Source: Kumtagia sp052180275
Lineage (GTDB): Bacteria > Pseudomonadota > Alphaproteobacteria > Rhizobiales > Rhizobiaceae
Assembly (NCBI RefSeq): GCF_052180275.1
Contig: NZ_CP197465.1
Coordinates: 186,001-250,000 of the forward strand
Direction of reading: 5' to 3'
Length of the DNA stretch: 64,000 nt
A program made the position numbers and the translations under genes. Shown here piece by piece: positions 1-7,273 of the stretch (position 1 is the first letter of the stretch; each line of letters starts with the position of its first letter). A model generated the notes under the pieces. It was not told where the DNA came from. It saw nothing but the letters and a program-made list of their open reading frames with translations, and searched no databases.

Positions 1-366
1 TTCATGGGCGGATTCCCCTTTGCCGTCTGGGCGGGCATGGGCGCCTATTCGTCATCGCTTGCCAACTACGCTAAAAATCGCCCGGCGCGACCCAGCCACG
101 CGAGGACGTTCTTCTGCGTCATCCTGCCGATCCTGCTCGTTGCGTTCTATTTCTGGAACAGCAGCGGGCAGGCCGGGACCGCCGATCCGTCCGGCATCGC
201 AGCGGAGGACGACTGGACACAGGTGATGTTCCTGCTATTGCCGCCATGCTTCGGCCTGATCGCCGGCTATGGTGCCGGCATTGTCCTGGCCAATCGGCGG
301 AGAGATGAACACATCGGCCGCCCGCTGCCGGCGGGTTACCGGCGTGGCGATAATTCGAGGGAAGTA
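1..366 (+). CDS. Partial membrane-protein reading frame that runs in frame into cmk
   Basis: The frame is open from the first base of the window, so its beginning lies outside. It encodes two clear hydrophobic segments, one around FFCVILPILLVAFYFW and one around VMFLLLPPCFGLIAGYGAG, followed by a basic tail (LANRRRDEH). It therefore looks like the end of a small inner-membrane protein. No stop codon separates it from the cytidylate kinase that starts at 367, so as written it would be translated as a fusion. I do not recognise the family. Either the natural stop has been lost, the kinase simply starts internally from its own ATG, or the two form a real membrane-anchored kinase. The hydrophobic content makes coding likely; the relation to cmk is undecided. 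Confidence 0.45.
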
Positions 367-1017
367 ATGACATCATCTATGACGATCGCCATCGACGGCC
401 CGGCCGCTTCCGGCAAGGGAACGCTCGGCCGCCGCATCGCCGACTATTACCATCTGGCGCATCTCGACACCGGCCTCACCTATCGCGCCGTGGCGCATAT
501 GCTGATCAGCAAGGGCTGGCCGCTCGACGACGCGGCGCATGCGATCGAGGCCGCCCGGCTGGTCGATCTCGGCCAGCTCGACAAGCACGCGCTGTCCGCC
601 CACGCCGTTGCCGACGCCGCGTCGAAGGTGGCAGTCATGCCTGAGGTGCGGCGCATCCTGGTCGACAAGCAGCGCGCCTTCGCCGCGCAACCCGGGGGCG
701 CCGTGCTCGACGGCCGCGACATCGGCACGGTCGTGTGCCCCGACGCTCCCGTAAAACTCTACGTGACCGCGAGCGCCGAAGTGCGCGCCATGCGCCGCCT
801 GCGCGACATCGAAGGGCGCGGCGGCTCGGCCGATCCGGCGGAGATCCTGTCCGACATCCAGCGCCGCGACGAACGCGACATGGGCCGCGCCGACTCGCCG
901 TTGAAGCCGGCCGCCGACGCACACTTGCTCGACACGTCGGAAATGTCTATAGAAGCCGCGTTCCGCGCAGCCAGGTCGATCATTGACGGCGTCCTTGCCG
1001 AGCGGAACGAAGCCTGA
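367..1017 (+). CDS. cmk: Cytidylate kinase
   Basis: Phosphorylates CMP and dCMP with ATP in the cytoplasm, a step of pyrimidine nucleotide recycling. The 216-residue product has the P-loop AIDGPAASGKGT near its N-terminus, the LDTGLTYRAVA segment that contacts the nucleotide, and the conserved LDGRDIGTVVCPDA block and lid-region arginines (RRDERDMGRADSPL) of bacterial CMP kinases. Length fits the family. Start chosen at 367, preceded by GAGGGAAG; a second ATG at 379 gives MTIAIDGP and is equally possible. rpsA follows 204 bases downstream, the common cmk-rpsA order of proteobacteria. The frame upstream is open without a stop (see the entry at 1-366). Confidence 0.93.
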   Translation: MTSSMTIAIDGPAASGKGTLGRRIADYYHLAHLDTGLTYRAVAHMLISKGWPLDDAAHAIEAARLVDLGQLDKHALSAHAVADAASKVAVMPEVRRILVDKQRAFAAQPGGAVLDGRDIGTVVCPDAPVKLYVTASAEVRAMRRLRDIEGRGGSADPAEILSDIQRRDERDMGRADSPLKPAADAHLLDTSEMSIEAAFRAARSIIDGVLAERNEA

Positions 1018-1221
1018 CACGCGCCGGCGTCTTTCCCGTCCGAGGGAAATCCCACTGGTCCGACATCGGGCACGAACCAACCTGCCAGCATTCCACATGC
1101 GCCGGATTGCCGCTCGCGTAGCGGCCTGAGGTCTTCAGGAAGACCGGAACGCCGGCAGGTCAACGCAACACGAACCCACGGCGCCGCCTCGCGGAAAATG
1201 CGAGGCCATCCAGGAGAACCA

Positions 1222-2922
1222 ATGTCTGAATTCAACCCATCCCGCGACGATTTCGCCGCCCTTCTCGACGAGTCGTTTTCCAGCGGCCATTCCGGCGAAG
1301 GCCAGGTCGTTCGCGGTATCGTCACGGCCATCGAAAAAGACATGGCCATCATCGACGTCGGCCTGAAGGTCGAAGGCCGCGTGCCGCTGAAGGAATTCGG
1401 CGCCAAGGCCAAGGACGGCCAGATGAAGGTCGGCGACCGCGTCGAGGTCTATGTCGAGCGCATCGAGAACGCGCTGGGCGAAGCCATGCTGTCGCGCGAC
1501 AAGGCCCGCCGCGAAGAGAGCTGGGTCAAGCTCGAAGAGAAATTCAACAAGGGCGAGCGCGTCGAAGGCGTCATCTTCAACCAGGTCAAGGGCGGCTTCA
1601 CCGTCGATCTCGACGGTGCCGTTGCGTTCCTGCCGCGCAGCCAGGTCGACATCCGTCCGATCCGCGACGTCACCCCGCTGATGCACAACCCGCAGCCCTT
1701 CGAGATCCTGAAGATGGATCGCCGCCGCGGCAACATCGTCGTGTCGCGCCGCACCGTGCTTGAAGAGAGCCGCGCCGAGCAGCGCTCCGAGATCGTCCAG
1801 AACCTCGAAGAGGGCCAGGTGGTCGAGGGCGTGGTCAAGAACATCACCGACTACGGTGCGTTCGTCGACCTCGGCGGCATCGACGGCCTGCTGCACGTTA
1901 CCGACATGGCATGGCGCCGCGTCAACCATCCGACCGAGATTTTGAACATCGGCCAGACGGTCAAGGTGCAGATCATCCGCATCAACCAGGAAACCCACCG
2001 CATCTCGCTCGGCATGAAGCAGCTCGAGAGCGATCCGTGGTCCGACATCGGCTCGAAGTTCCCGATCGGCCGCAAGATCCGCGGTACGGTCACCAACATC
2101 ACCGACTACGGCGCCTTCGTGGAGCTGGAGCCGGGCATCGAGGGCCTGATCCACGTCTCCGAGATGAGCTGGACCAAGAAGAACGTGCACCCCGGCAAGA
2201 TCCTGTCGACGACCCAGGAAGTCGACGTGGTGGTGCTCGAGGTCGATCCGGCCAAGCGCCGCATCTCGCTCGGCCTCAAGCAGACGCTGGAGAACCCGTG
2301 GCACGCCTTCCAAGCCAACCACCCGGTCGGCAGCGAAGTCGAGGGCGAAGTCAAGAACAAGACCGAGTTCGGCCTGTTCATCGGCCTCGACGGCGATGTG
2401 GACGGCATGGTGCACCTCTCCGACCTCGACTGGAACCGTCCGGGCGAGCAGGTCATCGAGGAGTATCAGCGCGGCCAGATGGTCAAGGCGCAGGTGCTCG
2501 ACGTCGACATCGACAAGGAGCGCATCTCGCTGGGCATCAAGCAGCTGCAGCGCACCGCTGCTTCGTCGGCCGGCGGCGAGGCCGGCGGCGACCTGCGCAA
2601 GAACGCGGTCGTCACCTGTGAAGTCACCGGCATCAAGGACGGCGGCATCGAGGTGCGGCTGGTCGAGAGCGGCGTCGAGTCCTTCATTCGCCGCGCGGAT
2701 CTCTCCCGCGACCGTGACGAGCAGCGCCCCGAGCGCTTCTCGGTCGGCCAGAAGGTCGACGCCCGCGTCATCGCCTGGGACAAGAAGACCCGCAAGGCGC
2801 AGGTCTCGATCAAGGCGCTGGAAATCGCCGAGGAGAAGGAAGCGGTCGCCCAGTACGGCTCGACCGACTCCGGCGCTTCGCTCGGCGACATCCTTGGCGC
2901 GGCGCTCAAGAGCCGCACCTGA
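1222..2922 (+). CDS. rpsA: 30S ribosomal protein S1
   Basis: Binds mRNA leaders and helps load them on the 30S subunit. The 566-residue product contains six tandem S1/OB-fold repeats (roughly residues 25-95, 107-173, 194-262, 280-350, 366-436 and 453-522), recognisable from repeated VKNITDYGAFVDLGGIDGLLH-like and KRRISLGLKQ-like motifs; the last repeat is the most divergent, as is usual. The start at 1222 (MSEFNPSRDD) has a good ribosome site, AGGAG, about 7 bases upstream; an in-frame ATG at 1198 lacks one. Second gene of the cmk-rpsA pair; a strong hairpin terminator follows. Confidence 0.97.
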   Translation: MSEFNPSRDDFAALLDESFSSGHSGEGQVVRGIVTAIEKDMAIIDVGLKVEGRVPLKEFGAKAKDGQMKVGDRVEVYVERIENALGEAMLSRDKARREESWVKLEEKFNKGERVEGVIFNQVKGGFTVDLDGAVAFLPRSQVDIRPIRDVTPLMHNPQPFEILKMDRRRGNIVVSRRTVLEESRAEQRSEIVQNLEEGQVVEGVVKNITDYGAFVDLGGIDGLLHVTDMAWRRVNHPTEILNIGQTVKVQIIRINQETHRISLGMKQLESDPWSDIGSKFPIGRKIRGTVTNITDYGAFVELEPGIEGLIHVSEMSWTKKNVHPGKILSTTQEVDVVVLEVDPAKRRISLGLKQTLENPWHAFQANHPVGSEVEGEVKNKTEFGLFIGLDGDVDGMVHLSDLDWNRPGEQVIEEYQRGQMVKAQVLDVDIDKERISLGIKQLQRTAASSAGGEAGGDLRKNAVVTCEVTGIKDGGIEVRLVESGVESFIRRADLSRDRDEQRPERFSVGQKVDARVIAWDKKTRKAQVSIKALEIAEEKEAVAQYGSTDSGASLGDILGAALKSRT

Positions 2923-2956
2923 TCGACGGAGGCTTTCGAGCCGCCGCTGAAAAACG

Positions 2957-2993
2957 AAAAAGCCCCGCCGGAGCGATCCGGCGGGGTTTTTCG
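2957..2993 (+). terminator. Rho-independent terminator after rpsA
   Basis: GC-rich stem CCCCGCCG / CGGCGGGG with a short loop, followed at once by TTTTTC. It lies 35-70 bases after the rpsA stop and has an A-rich upstream side, so it could also work weakly in the other direction. Confidence 0.85.
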
Positions 2994-3075
2994 TTGGGAA
3001 CCTCGTCCATGCCGGGACGTTCTTTCCCCGGCTGGCGCTTTGCGCCGTCAAGGAAACAAACCCAGGAGATGCGAT

Positions 3076-3276
3076 ATGAACTGGAATCAGGTCGAAGGAA
3101 ATTGGGAGCAGTTCAAGGGCAAGGTCCAGAAGCAGTGGGGCAAGCTCACCAATGACGATCTGGACGTGATCAAGGGCAACAGGCGCGAACTCGCCGGCCG
3201 GCTGCAGGAGCGTTACGGCCACGCCCAGGACGCCGCCGAGAAGGACATCGATACCTGGCTGTCCCGCAACAATTAG
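3076..3276 (+). CDS. CsbD-family stress-response protein
   Basis: A 66-residue hydrophilic protein beginning MNWNQVEGNWEQFKGKVQ, the hallmark of the CsbD/YjbJ family. The family is abundant and induced in stationary phase or general stress; its molecular role is unknown. The core pattern W-x(3)-KG-x(2)-KxxWGKLT-x-DDL-x-x-I-x-G is complete. Start at 3076 has AGGAG 8-12 bases upstream. It is transcribed alone, between two strong terminators. Confidence 0.9.
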   Translation: MNWNQVEGNWEQFKGKVQKQWGKLTNDDLDVIKGNRRELAGRLQERYGHAQDAAEKDIDTWLSRNN

Positions 3277-3298
3277 ACAGATTGGTTCGTCGTCCAGA

Positions 3299-3325
3299 CC
3301 CGCCGGGGAAACCCGGCGGGTTTTG
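3299..3325 (+). terminator. Rho-independent terminator after the CsbD-like gene
   Basis: Perfect 9-bp stem CCCGCCGGG / CCCGGCGGG with a four-base GAAA loop and a TTTTGTTT tail, 22 bases after the stop codon. Confidence 0.85.
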
Positions 3326-3377
3326 TTTGCGTTGTCGCTGCTAGTTCTCGGCTATCAAGCGGCCAAGCCCTTTTCGG

Positions 3378-4964
3378 TCAGGCTACAGAATACTCTATGA
3401 GCACCGGCCGTTCGGCGGATTCGCGAAGGGCTTTGGCCAGTCCGCTTGATGAGTCCACCTTGCTGTAAGGCAAATCATAGGCCTCGGCGATCTTGCGGAA
3501 AGCCGGCGGGGCCGGCGAAACGCCGACCGGCTCGACGGCGACATCGCGCATCGACACTTCGATCTCGCGATAGCCGCGATTGTTCCAGACCACGAAAATC
3601 ACGCGTGCCTTGCTCTCCACCGCCGCCGCCAGTTCCGGCAGCGTGAACTGGAAGCCGCCGTCGCCGGTGAGGCAGACAACGGGCACATCCGGCATCGCAA
3701 GAGCCGCACCGATCGCGGCGGGCGGACCATAGCCCAGAGCGCCGTAGCCGGTTGCCGCATTGAACCAGCCGCCCGGCCGGTCGTGGTCGTAGTAGAGGTT
3801 GGCGGCATAGACCGGCTGGGTCGAGTCGCCAACGATCAGCGCGCCGGGCAACGCGTCGCGGATGGCCTCGACCGCCGCCAACTGAGCGGGCAATGCTGGA
3901 CCCAGCCCGGTAAGTTCGGCACGCGCCGCTTGGCGGCATTCGGCCGCGCGCTTTTCGCCTTGCGAGGTGCCGGAGGCGCGGGCGCGATCCGAAAGGACGG
4001 CGAGCACCGCCTCCAGTCCCGCCTTGCTGTCGGTCTCGATCTTGACGGACGCCGGACGCCGGTCGAGTTGTTCGGCGTCGATGTCGATGCGGACAAGATT
4101 GGCAGGAAAGACGAAGCCGCCATCGGCATACATGTCATAGTCGGTCGGCCCGAACTCGGTGCCTATGGCGACCGCCAGATCGGCCGCGCCTATCAGCGCC
4201 CTAACAGATTTGAGGCTGGGGCTGGCCGGGACGACGAGGGGATGCCGGTGCAGCAGGCCGCGCCCGTTGGCTGTCAGCACGACGGGGGCGTCGAGACGCT
4301 CAGCGAGCGCCGTCAAAGCGGCTCCGGCGTGCCTGGCCCCGCCGCCGGCGAGGATGACCGGGCGCACCGCCTGCGCGATCAGCCGTGCGCCGGCCACCAC
4401 AGCCGCATGGTCCGGCTCGGGCGGATCGGCCGTTTCGATCGGCTTGAGCGCCATTGCAGGCTTGCCCATGACATCGAGCGGGATTTCGATATGCACCGGC
4501 CCCGGCCGGCCGGTCTTGAACAGCGCGAAGGCGCGGTCGATCGCCGGCTGCAATTCCGCCGCGTTTTCGACGCGCGTCGACGACAGCGCAACCTTCTCCA
4601 TCATGCCGCGCTGGTCGGGCAATTCGTGCAGGTAACCAAAACCCTTGCCGAGCGAAGCGAGGGCGTTGACGCCGGATATCACCAGCATGGGAACGGAATC
4701 GGCGCGTACCTGCGCCATCGCGGTGATGGTGTTGGTCAGCCCCGGACCGGTGATGACGAAGGCGACTCCCGGCCGGCCGCTGGCGCGGGCGTATCCATCG
4801 GCCATGAAACCTGCGCCCTGTTCGTGGCGGGGCGTGACGTGGCGGATCTTCGAACTTGCCAAGCCGCGATAGAGCTCGACCGTATGCACGCCCGGAATGC
4901 CGAACACGGTGTCGACGCCGTGATGTTCGAGCAGCGTGACGAGGGCTTCGCCGATGGTGGTCAT
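3378..4964 (-). CDS. ThDP-dependent decarboxylase, 5-guanidino-2-oxopentanoate decarboxylase (AruI) type
   Basis: A 528-residue member of the acetolactate-synthase/benzoylformate-decarboxylase superfamily. The N-terminal pyrimidine-binding domain carries the catalytic-glutamate region RHEQGAGFMADGYAR; a central Rossmann-like domain has LAGGGARHAG; the C-terminal domain has the ThDP/Mg motif GDGGFQFTLPELAAAVE ending in WNNRGY. I recall proteins of this shape in rhizobia being annotated as 5-guanidino-2-oxopentanoate decarboxylase (arginine transaminase route, AruI). The FAD-site features of true acetolactate synthases are not obvious. The next gene on the same strand encodes a guanidino-hydrolase-superfamily enzyme, which supports a guanidino substrate; other 2-oxo acids remain possible. 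Superfamily is sure, substrate is not. Confidence 0.8.
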   Translation of the reverse strand: MTTIGEALVTLLEHHGVDTVFGIPGVHTVELYRGLASSKIRHVTPRHEQGAGFMADGYARASGRPGVAFVITGPGLTNTITAMAQVRADSVPMLVISGVNALASLGKGFGYLHELPDQRGMMEKVALSSTRVENAAELQPAIDRAFALFKTGRPGPVHIEIPLDVMGKPAMALKPIETADPPEPDHAAVVAGARLIAQAVRPVILAGGGARHAGAALTALAERLDAPVVLTANGRGLLHRHPLVVPASPSLKSVRALIGAADLAVAIGTEFGPTDYDMYADGGFVFPANLVRIDIDAEQLDRRPASVKIETDSKAGLEAVLAVLSDRARASGTSQGEKRAAECRQAARAELTGLGPALPAQLAAVEAIRDALPGALIVGDSTQPVYAANLYYDHDRPGGWFNAATGYGALGYGPPAAIGAALAMPDVPVVCLTGDGGFQFTLPELAAAVESKARVIFVVWNNRGYREIEVSMRDVAVEPVGVSPAPPAFRKIAEAYDLPYSKVDSSSGLAKALRESAERPVLIEYSVA

Positions 4965-5009
4965 GGCAGCGTCGAGGATATAGCGGCGATATAGCCGCGC
5001 TCTACGTTG

Positions 5010-5165
5010 CCCCCCTCTGTCCTGCCGGACATCTCCACCGCAAGGGGGGAGATTGGCAGCGTCGCGTTTGCCACCCTTTCCGCATCGTTGGCGATTGGCG
5101 AAAGCCAGACGGACAGCGCGATCTCCCCCCTTGCGGGGGAGAAGTCCGGCAGGACAGAGGGGGGT
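5010..5165. repeat. Long palindromic intergenic repeat of a rhizobial type
   Basis: The two ends are inverted copies of each other: the left arm (about 5010-5052) contains CCCCTCTGTCCTGCCGGACA and CAAGGGGGGAGAT, the right arm (about 5121-5165) contains ATCTCCCCCCTTGCGGG and TCCGGCAGGACAGAGGGG. The centre has a smaller inversion around GCAAACGCGACG. If transcribed it would fold into a long hairpin. Its conceptual translation contains SPLAGEKSGRTEGG, a pattern I have seen repeatedly as spurious ORFs in Mesorhizobium-type genomes, so it is probably a dispersed repeat rather than a gene. It separates the decarboxylase from the hydrolase gene. Confidence 0.75.
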
Positions 5166-5202
5166 GCGAAGGAACAGGATCGTTCCGAAATAACTCTCAT
5201 CC

Positions 5203-6090
5203 TCATGCCCTCAGCACCGGTCGCGTCAGGCATGTCGGCCCGCCCTCGCAGGCGATGCACAGCGCATCCGCCTCGAAAGTCGTGACCGTGCAGCCGGCAG
5301 CCTCCATCGCAGCCTTGGTCTTGGGAAAACCGGCCACCGCGATCACCTCGCGCGGCGCGGTCGGCAGCACGTTGAGGCTGAGGCCGTTGGAGGCGAAGAA
5401 CTCGTCGGCATCGCCCTCGACCAGCCTGATGCCTTTTGCCTTCAACATCTGGTAGAATGCCGCCGGCAGCAGCGGCGCGTAGACCAGCGACAGATCGTCG
5501 GCGAGCGGGCTGATCACCGACATCAGATGCAGGCAGGCTTCCTCGCCGTGCCACAGCGGCAGGTCGAAGCCGAAGACGGAAATCCCGTGCGGCGAAAGCA
5601 GGTTGGCCATCTGCTGGATGCCGTCTTGGTTGGTGCGGACGCCGCGGCCGATTGCCAGCGTGGTGCGGTCCACCCACACGCAATCGCCACCCTCCACCGT
5701 GCCGGGCGCCTCGATGCGGCCGAGCACCGGCACGCCGAGCCGCGCATAGGCGGCCTCATGCAAATCGGGCTCCGGCTCGCGCAAAACCTTGCCCATCGAC
5801 AGGATGACGGCGCCATGGTCGGTCACCAGCGAGGGATCGTGAGTGAAAACGGAATCGGCGAGGCCATCTTCCGCGTCGTCCAACCACTCGATATCAGCGC
5901 CCGAATTGGCCACCAGATCGGCAAGCGCCGCGTGCTGGAGTGCGGCCTTCGCGGGATCGAAACCCGGCCCATAGTGCCAGCGCGCCGGGTCGGCGCCACG
6001 CATGGCGGAAGACGCCCGGCGCATCAGCACTCGTTTCAGCGGCGCGGCCATCGCCTGCGACCCGTAGGCCTCCGTCACCGCCACATTCAT
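5203..6090 (-). CDS. DDAH / arginine-deiminase-superfamily amidinohydrolase
   Basis: A 295-residue guanidino-group hydrolase related to dimethylarginine dimethylaminohydrolases. Visible active-site elements are FTHDPSLV, the VEGGDCVWV strand, the histidine in EEACLHLMSVIS and the C-terminal nucleophile cysteine in CEGGPTCLTRPV. Such enzymes release citrulline and an amine or ammonia from (methyl)arginine-like compounds. Start taken at 6090 (MNVAVTEAYG), preceded by a GGGGGGA ribosome site; the longer open frame reaches into the neighbouring IS and is spurious. It lies upstream of the AruI-like decarboxylase on the same strand, but the palindromic repeat lies between them, so cotranscription is uncertain. 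Confidence 0.8.
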   Translation of the reverse strand: MNVAVTEAYGSQAMAAPLKRVLMRRASSAMRGADPARWHYGPGFDPAKAALQHAALADLVANSGADIEWLDDAEDGLADSVFTHDPSLVTDHGAVILSMGKVLREPEPDLHEAAYARLGVPVLGRIEAPGTVEGGDCVWVDRTTLAIGRGVRTNQDGIQQMANLLSPHGISVFGFDLPLWHGEEACLHLMSVISPLADDLSLVYAPLLPAAFYQMLKAKGIRLVEGDADEFFASNGLSLNVLPTAPREVIAVAGFPKTKAAMEAAGCTVTTFEADALCIACEGGPTCLTRPVLRA

Positions 6091-6253
6091 CGCTGCTGTC
6101 CCCCCTGGATTGCAAGGACCAGTATCCACGCCGCATCGAACGCCGCAAGGGCCAGCCACGCCGGTCGTCTTGGCGTTGAGGCCGTTCGCGCGATTTTGCG
6201 CAGGCGGACAATTTTTTCTATCTTTTTGTAAAAGATGCTGCGGTCCTGTTGAC

Positions 6254-7069
6254 GGTTCTGTCGCAAACTCTTCTGTAATGACGGCGAGGGCATGAAGGCT
6301 CTTTGTTTTCGGGAGTTCGTCATGTTCAAGGGCCGTCATTTCGACCAGTCGGTGATCCTGCTTTGCGTACGCTGGTACCTTGCCTGCAATCTGAGCCTGC
6401 GTGATCTGGAAGAAATGATGGCTGAACGTGGCCTGAGCCTCGATCACTCCACCGTGCATCGCTGGGTCGTGTGCTTCGCGCCGCAACTGCTGGAGCGCTT
6501 CAACCGGCGCAAGCGGACCGTCACCGGCAAGTGGCGCCTGGACGAGACCTATATCAAGGTCCGCGGTCAAGGGATGTATCTCTACCGTGCTATCGACAGC
6601 GTCGGCGACACGGTCGAGTTTTTCTTCAGTGAACACCGTGACCTGGTGGCTGCCAGACGCTTCCTGCGCAAAGCGTTTCAGCGTCATGGCCGCCCCGAGC
6701 GCATCGTCATAGACGGCAGCCAGACCAATCGCGAGGCAATCATTGCCTGCGACGGTGAAAGCCGGCTACGGGACCGCTCGCAGCGGCTCAAGCCGATCCG
6801 CATCCGCCGGAGCCGATACCTCAACAACCGGCTCAAGCAGGATCACCGGCGCATCAAGCGCCGCATCCGATCCATGCTCGGCTTCAAGTCGCAGACGAGC
6901 GCCGCCATGATTTTATCCGGCATCGAGATGATCCACATGATGCGCAAACGACAGGCGAGGTATGCCTACAATCCCAGGCCGTCGATCGCCGAACAGTTCG
7001 AAATCCTCGCCGCCTGAACGGCCCAAGTCTGCGCCGAGCGCATCTCTCGCGTGGGTTTGCGACAGAACC
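6254..7069 (+). mobile_element. IS6-family insertion sequence, copy 1 (full length, 816 bp)
   Basis: Bounded by perfect 15-bp inverted repeats GGTTCTGTCGCAAAC / GTTTGCGACAGAACC. One transposase gene fills it. The eight bases on each side (CTGTTGAC and CGTAGAAC) differ, so there is no target duplication. The right flank is a broken TctC-type gene, which points to an adjacent deletion or a recombination event after insertion. Two further full-length copies lie at 47896-48710 and 59723-60538 in the opposite orientation, and a 236-bp remnant at 48711-48946. Confidence 0.92.
6322..7017 (+). CDS. IS6-family DDE transposase, copy 1
   Basis: A 231-residue transposase with the N-terminal zinc/HTH-like part (FKGRHFDQSVILLCVRWYL) and a DDE catalytic domain with LDETYIKV and VIDGSQTNREAI. 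Start chosen at 6322 (MFKGRHF) because copy 2 has a one-base deletion just upstream that would break any longer frame. Compared with copies 2 and 3, this copy has Cys instead of Arg in HRWVVCFAPQ and Gly instead of Trp in VRGQGMYLYR. The Trp is conserved in the other copies here, so activity of this copy may be reduced. Confidence 0.9.
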   Translation: MFKGRHFDQSVILLCVRWYLACNLSLRDLEEMMAERGLSLDHSTVHRWVVCFAPQLLERFNRRKRTVTGKWRLDETYIKVRGQGMYLYRAIDSVGDTVEFFFSEHRDLVAARRFLRKAFQRHGRPERIVIDGSQTNREAIIACDGESRLRDRSQRLKPIRIRRSRYLNNRLKQDHRRIKRRIRSMLGFKSQTSAAMILSGIEMIHMMRKRQARYAYNPRPSIAEQFEILAA

Positions 7070-7149
7070 CGTAGAACGGCAGGTCCTTGAAAAGCGTCTG
7101 GTTGATCGACAGCGAGTCGCTGGTGCCGAGCAGCGTGTAGCCGTCCGAT
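7070..7149 (-). pseudogene. Remnant of a TctC/Bug-type substrate-binding protein gene
   Basis: The minus strand translates as SDGYTLLGTSDSLSINQTLF then KDLPFY, which matches the conserved DGYTLL...N..L.....Y region of tripartite tricarboxylate transporter binding proteins. It is cut on one side by the IS6 right end at 7069. On the other side a TAA stop directly precedes the serine codon and the sequence becomes AT-rich. About 26 codons survive from a gene normally of about 320 codons. No TctA or TctB is visible. Confidence 0.65.
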
Positions 7150-7273
7150 TATAAAACGATAGATTTATAAGGAAAGAGATTTCGTTTTCTGACCACCGGA
7201 TGGAAAAATCGGCCGCATACGCCGTTGCGAGCGCACTATAACCAACCGGTTGGAAAGGACGTCGTTCAGGCGG

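Noticed and set aside
1018..1221. Possible riboswitch or leader peptide between cmk and rpsA
   Set aside because: No conserved riboswitch core, no plausible leader ORF and no terminator-antiterminator pair could be recognised by eye.
1135..3222. Long minus-strand open frame of 695 codons
   Set aside because: Exact antisense of rpsA; it exists because of the strong third-position GC bias, and rpsA is certain.
3783..4994. Plus-strand open frame of 403 codons
   Set aside because: Antisense of the ThDP decarboxylase, whose motifs are complete on the minus strand.
6091..6687. N-terminal extension of the DDAH-like frame
   Set aside because: It is translated from the opposite strand of IS6 copy 1 and the intergenic region; a good start with a ribosome site exists at 6090.
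6246..7077. Target-site duplications of the IS6 copies
   Set aside because: The eight bases on each side were compared for all copies, directly and as reverse complements between copies; none match, so no duplication or simple inversion signature is claimed.
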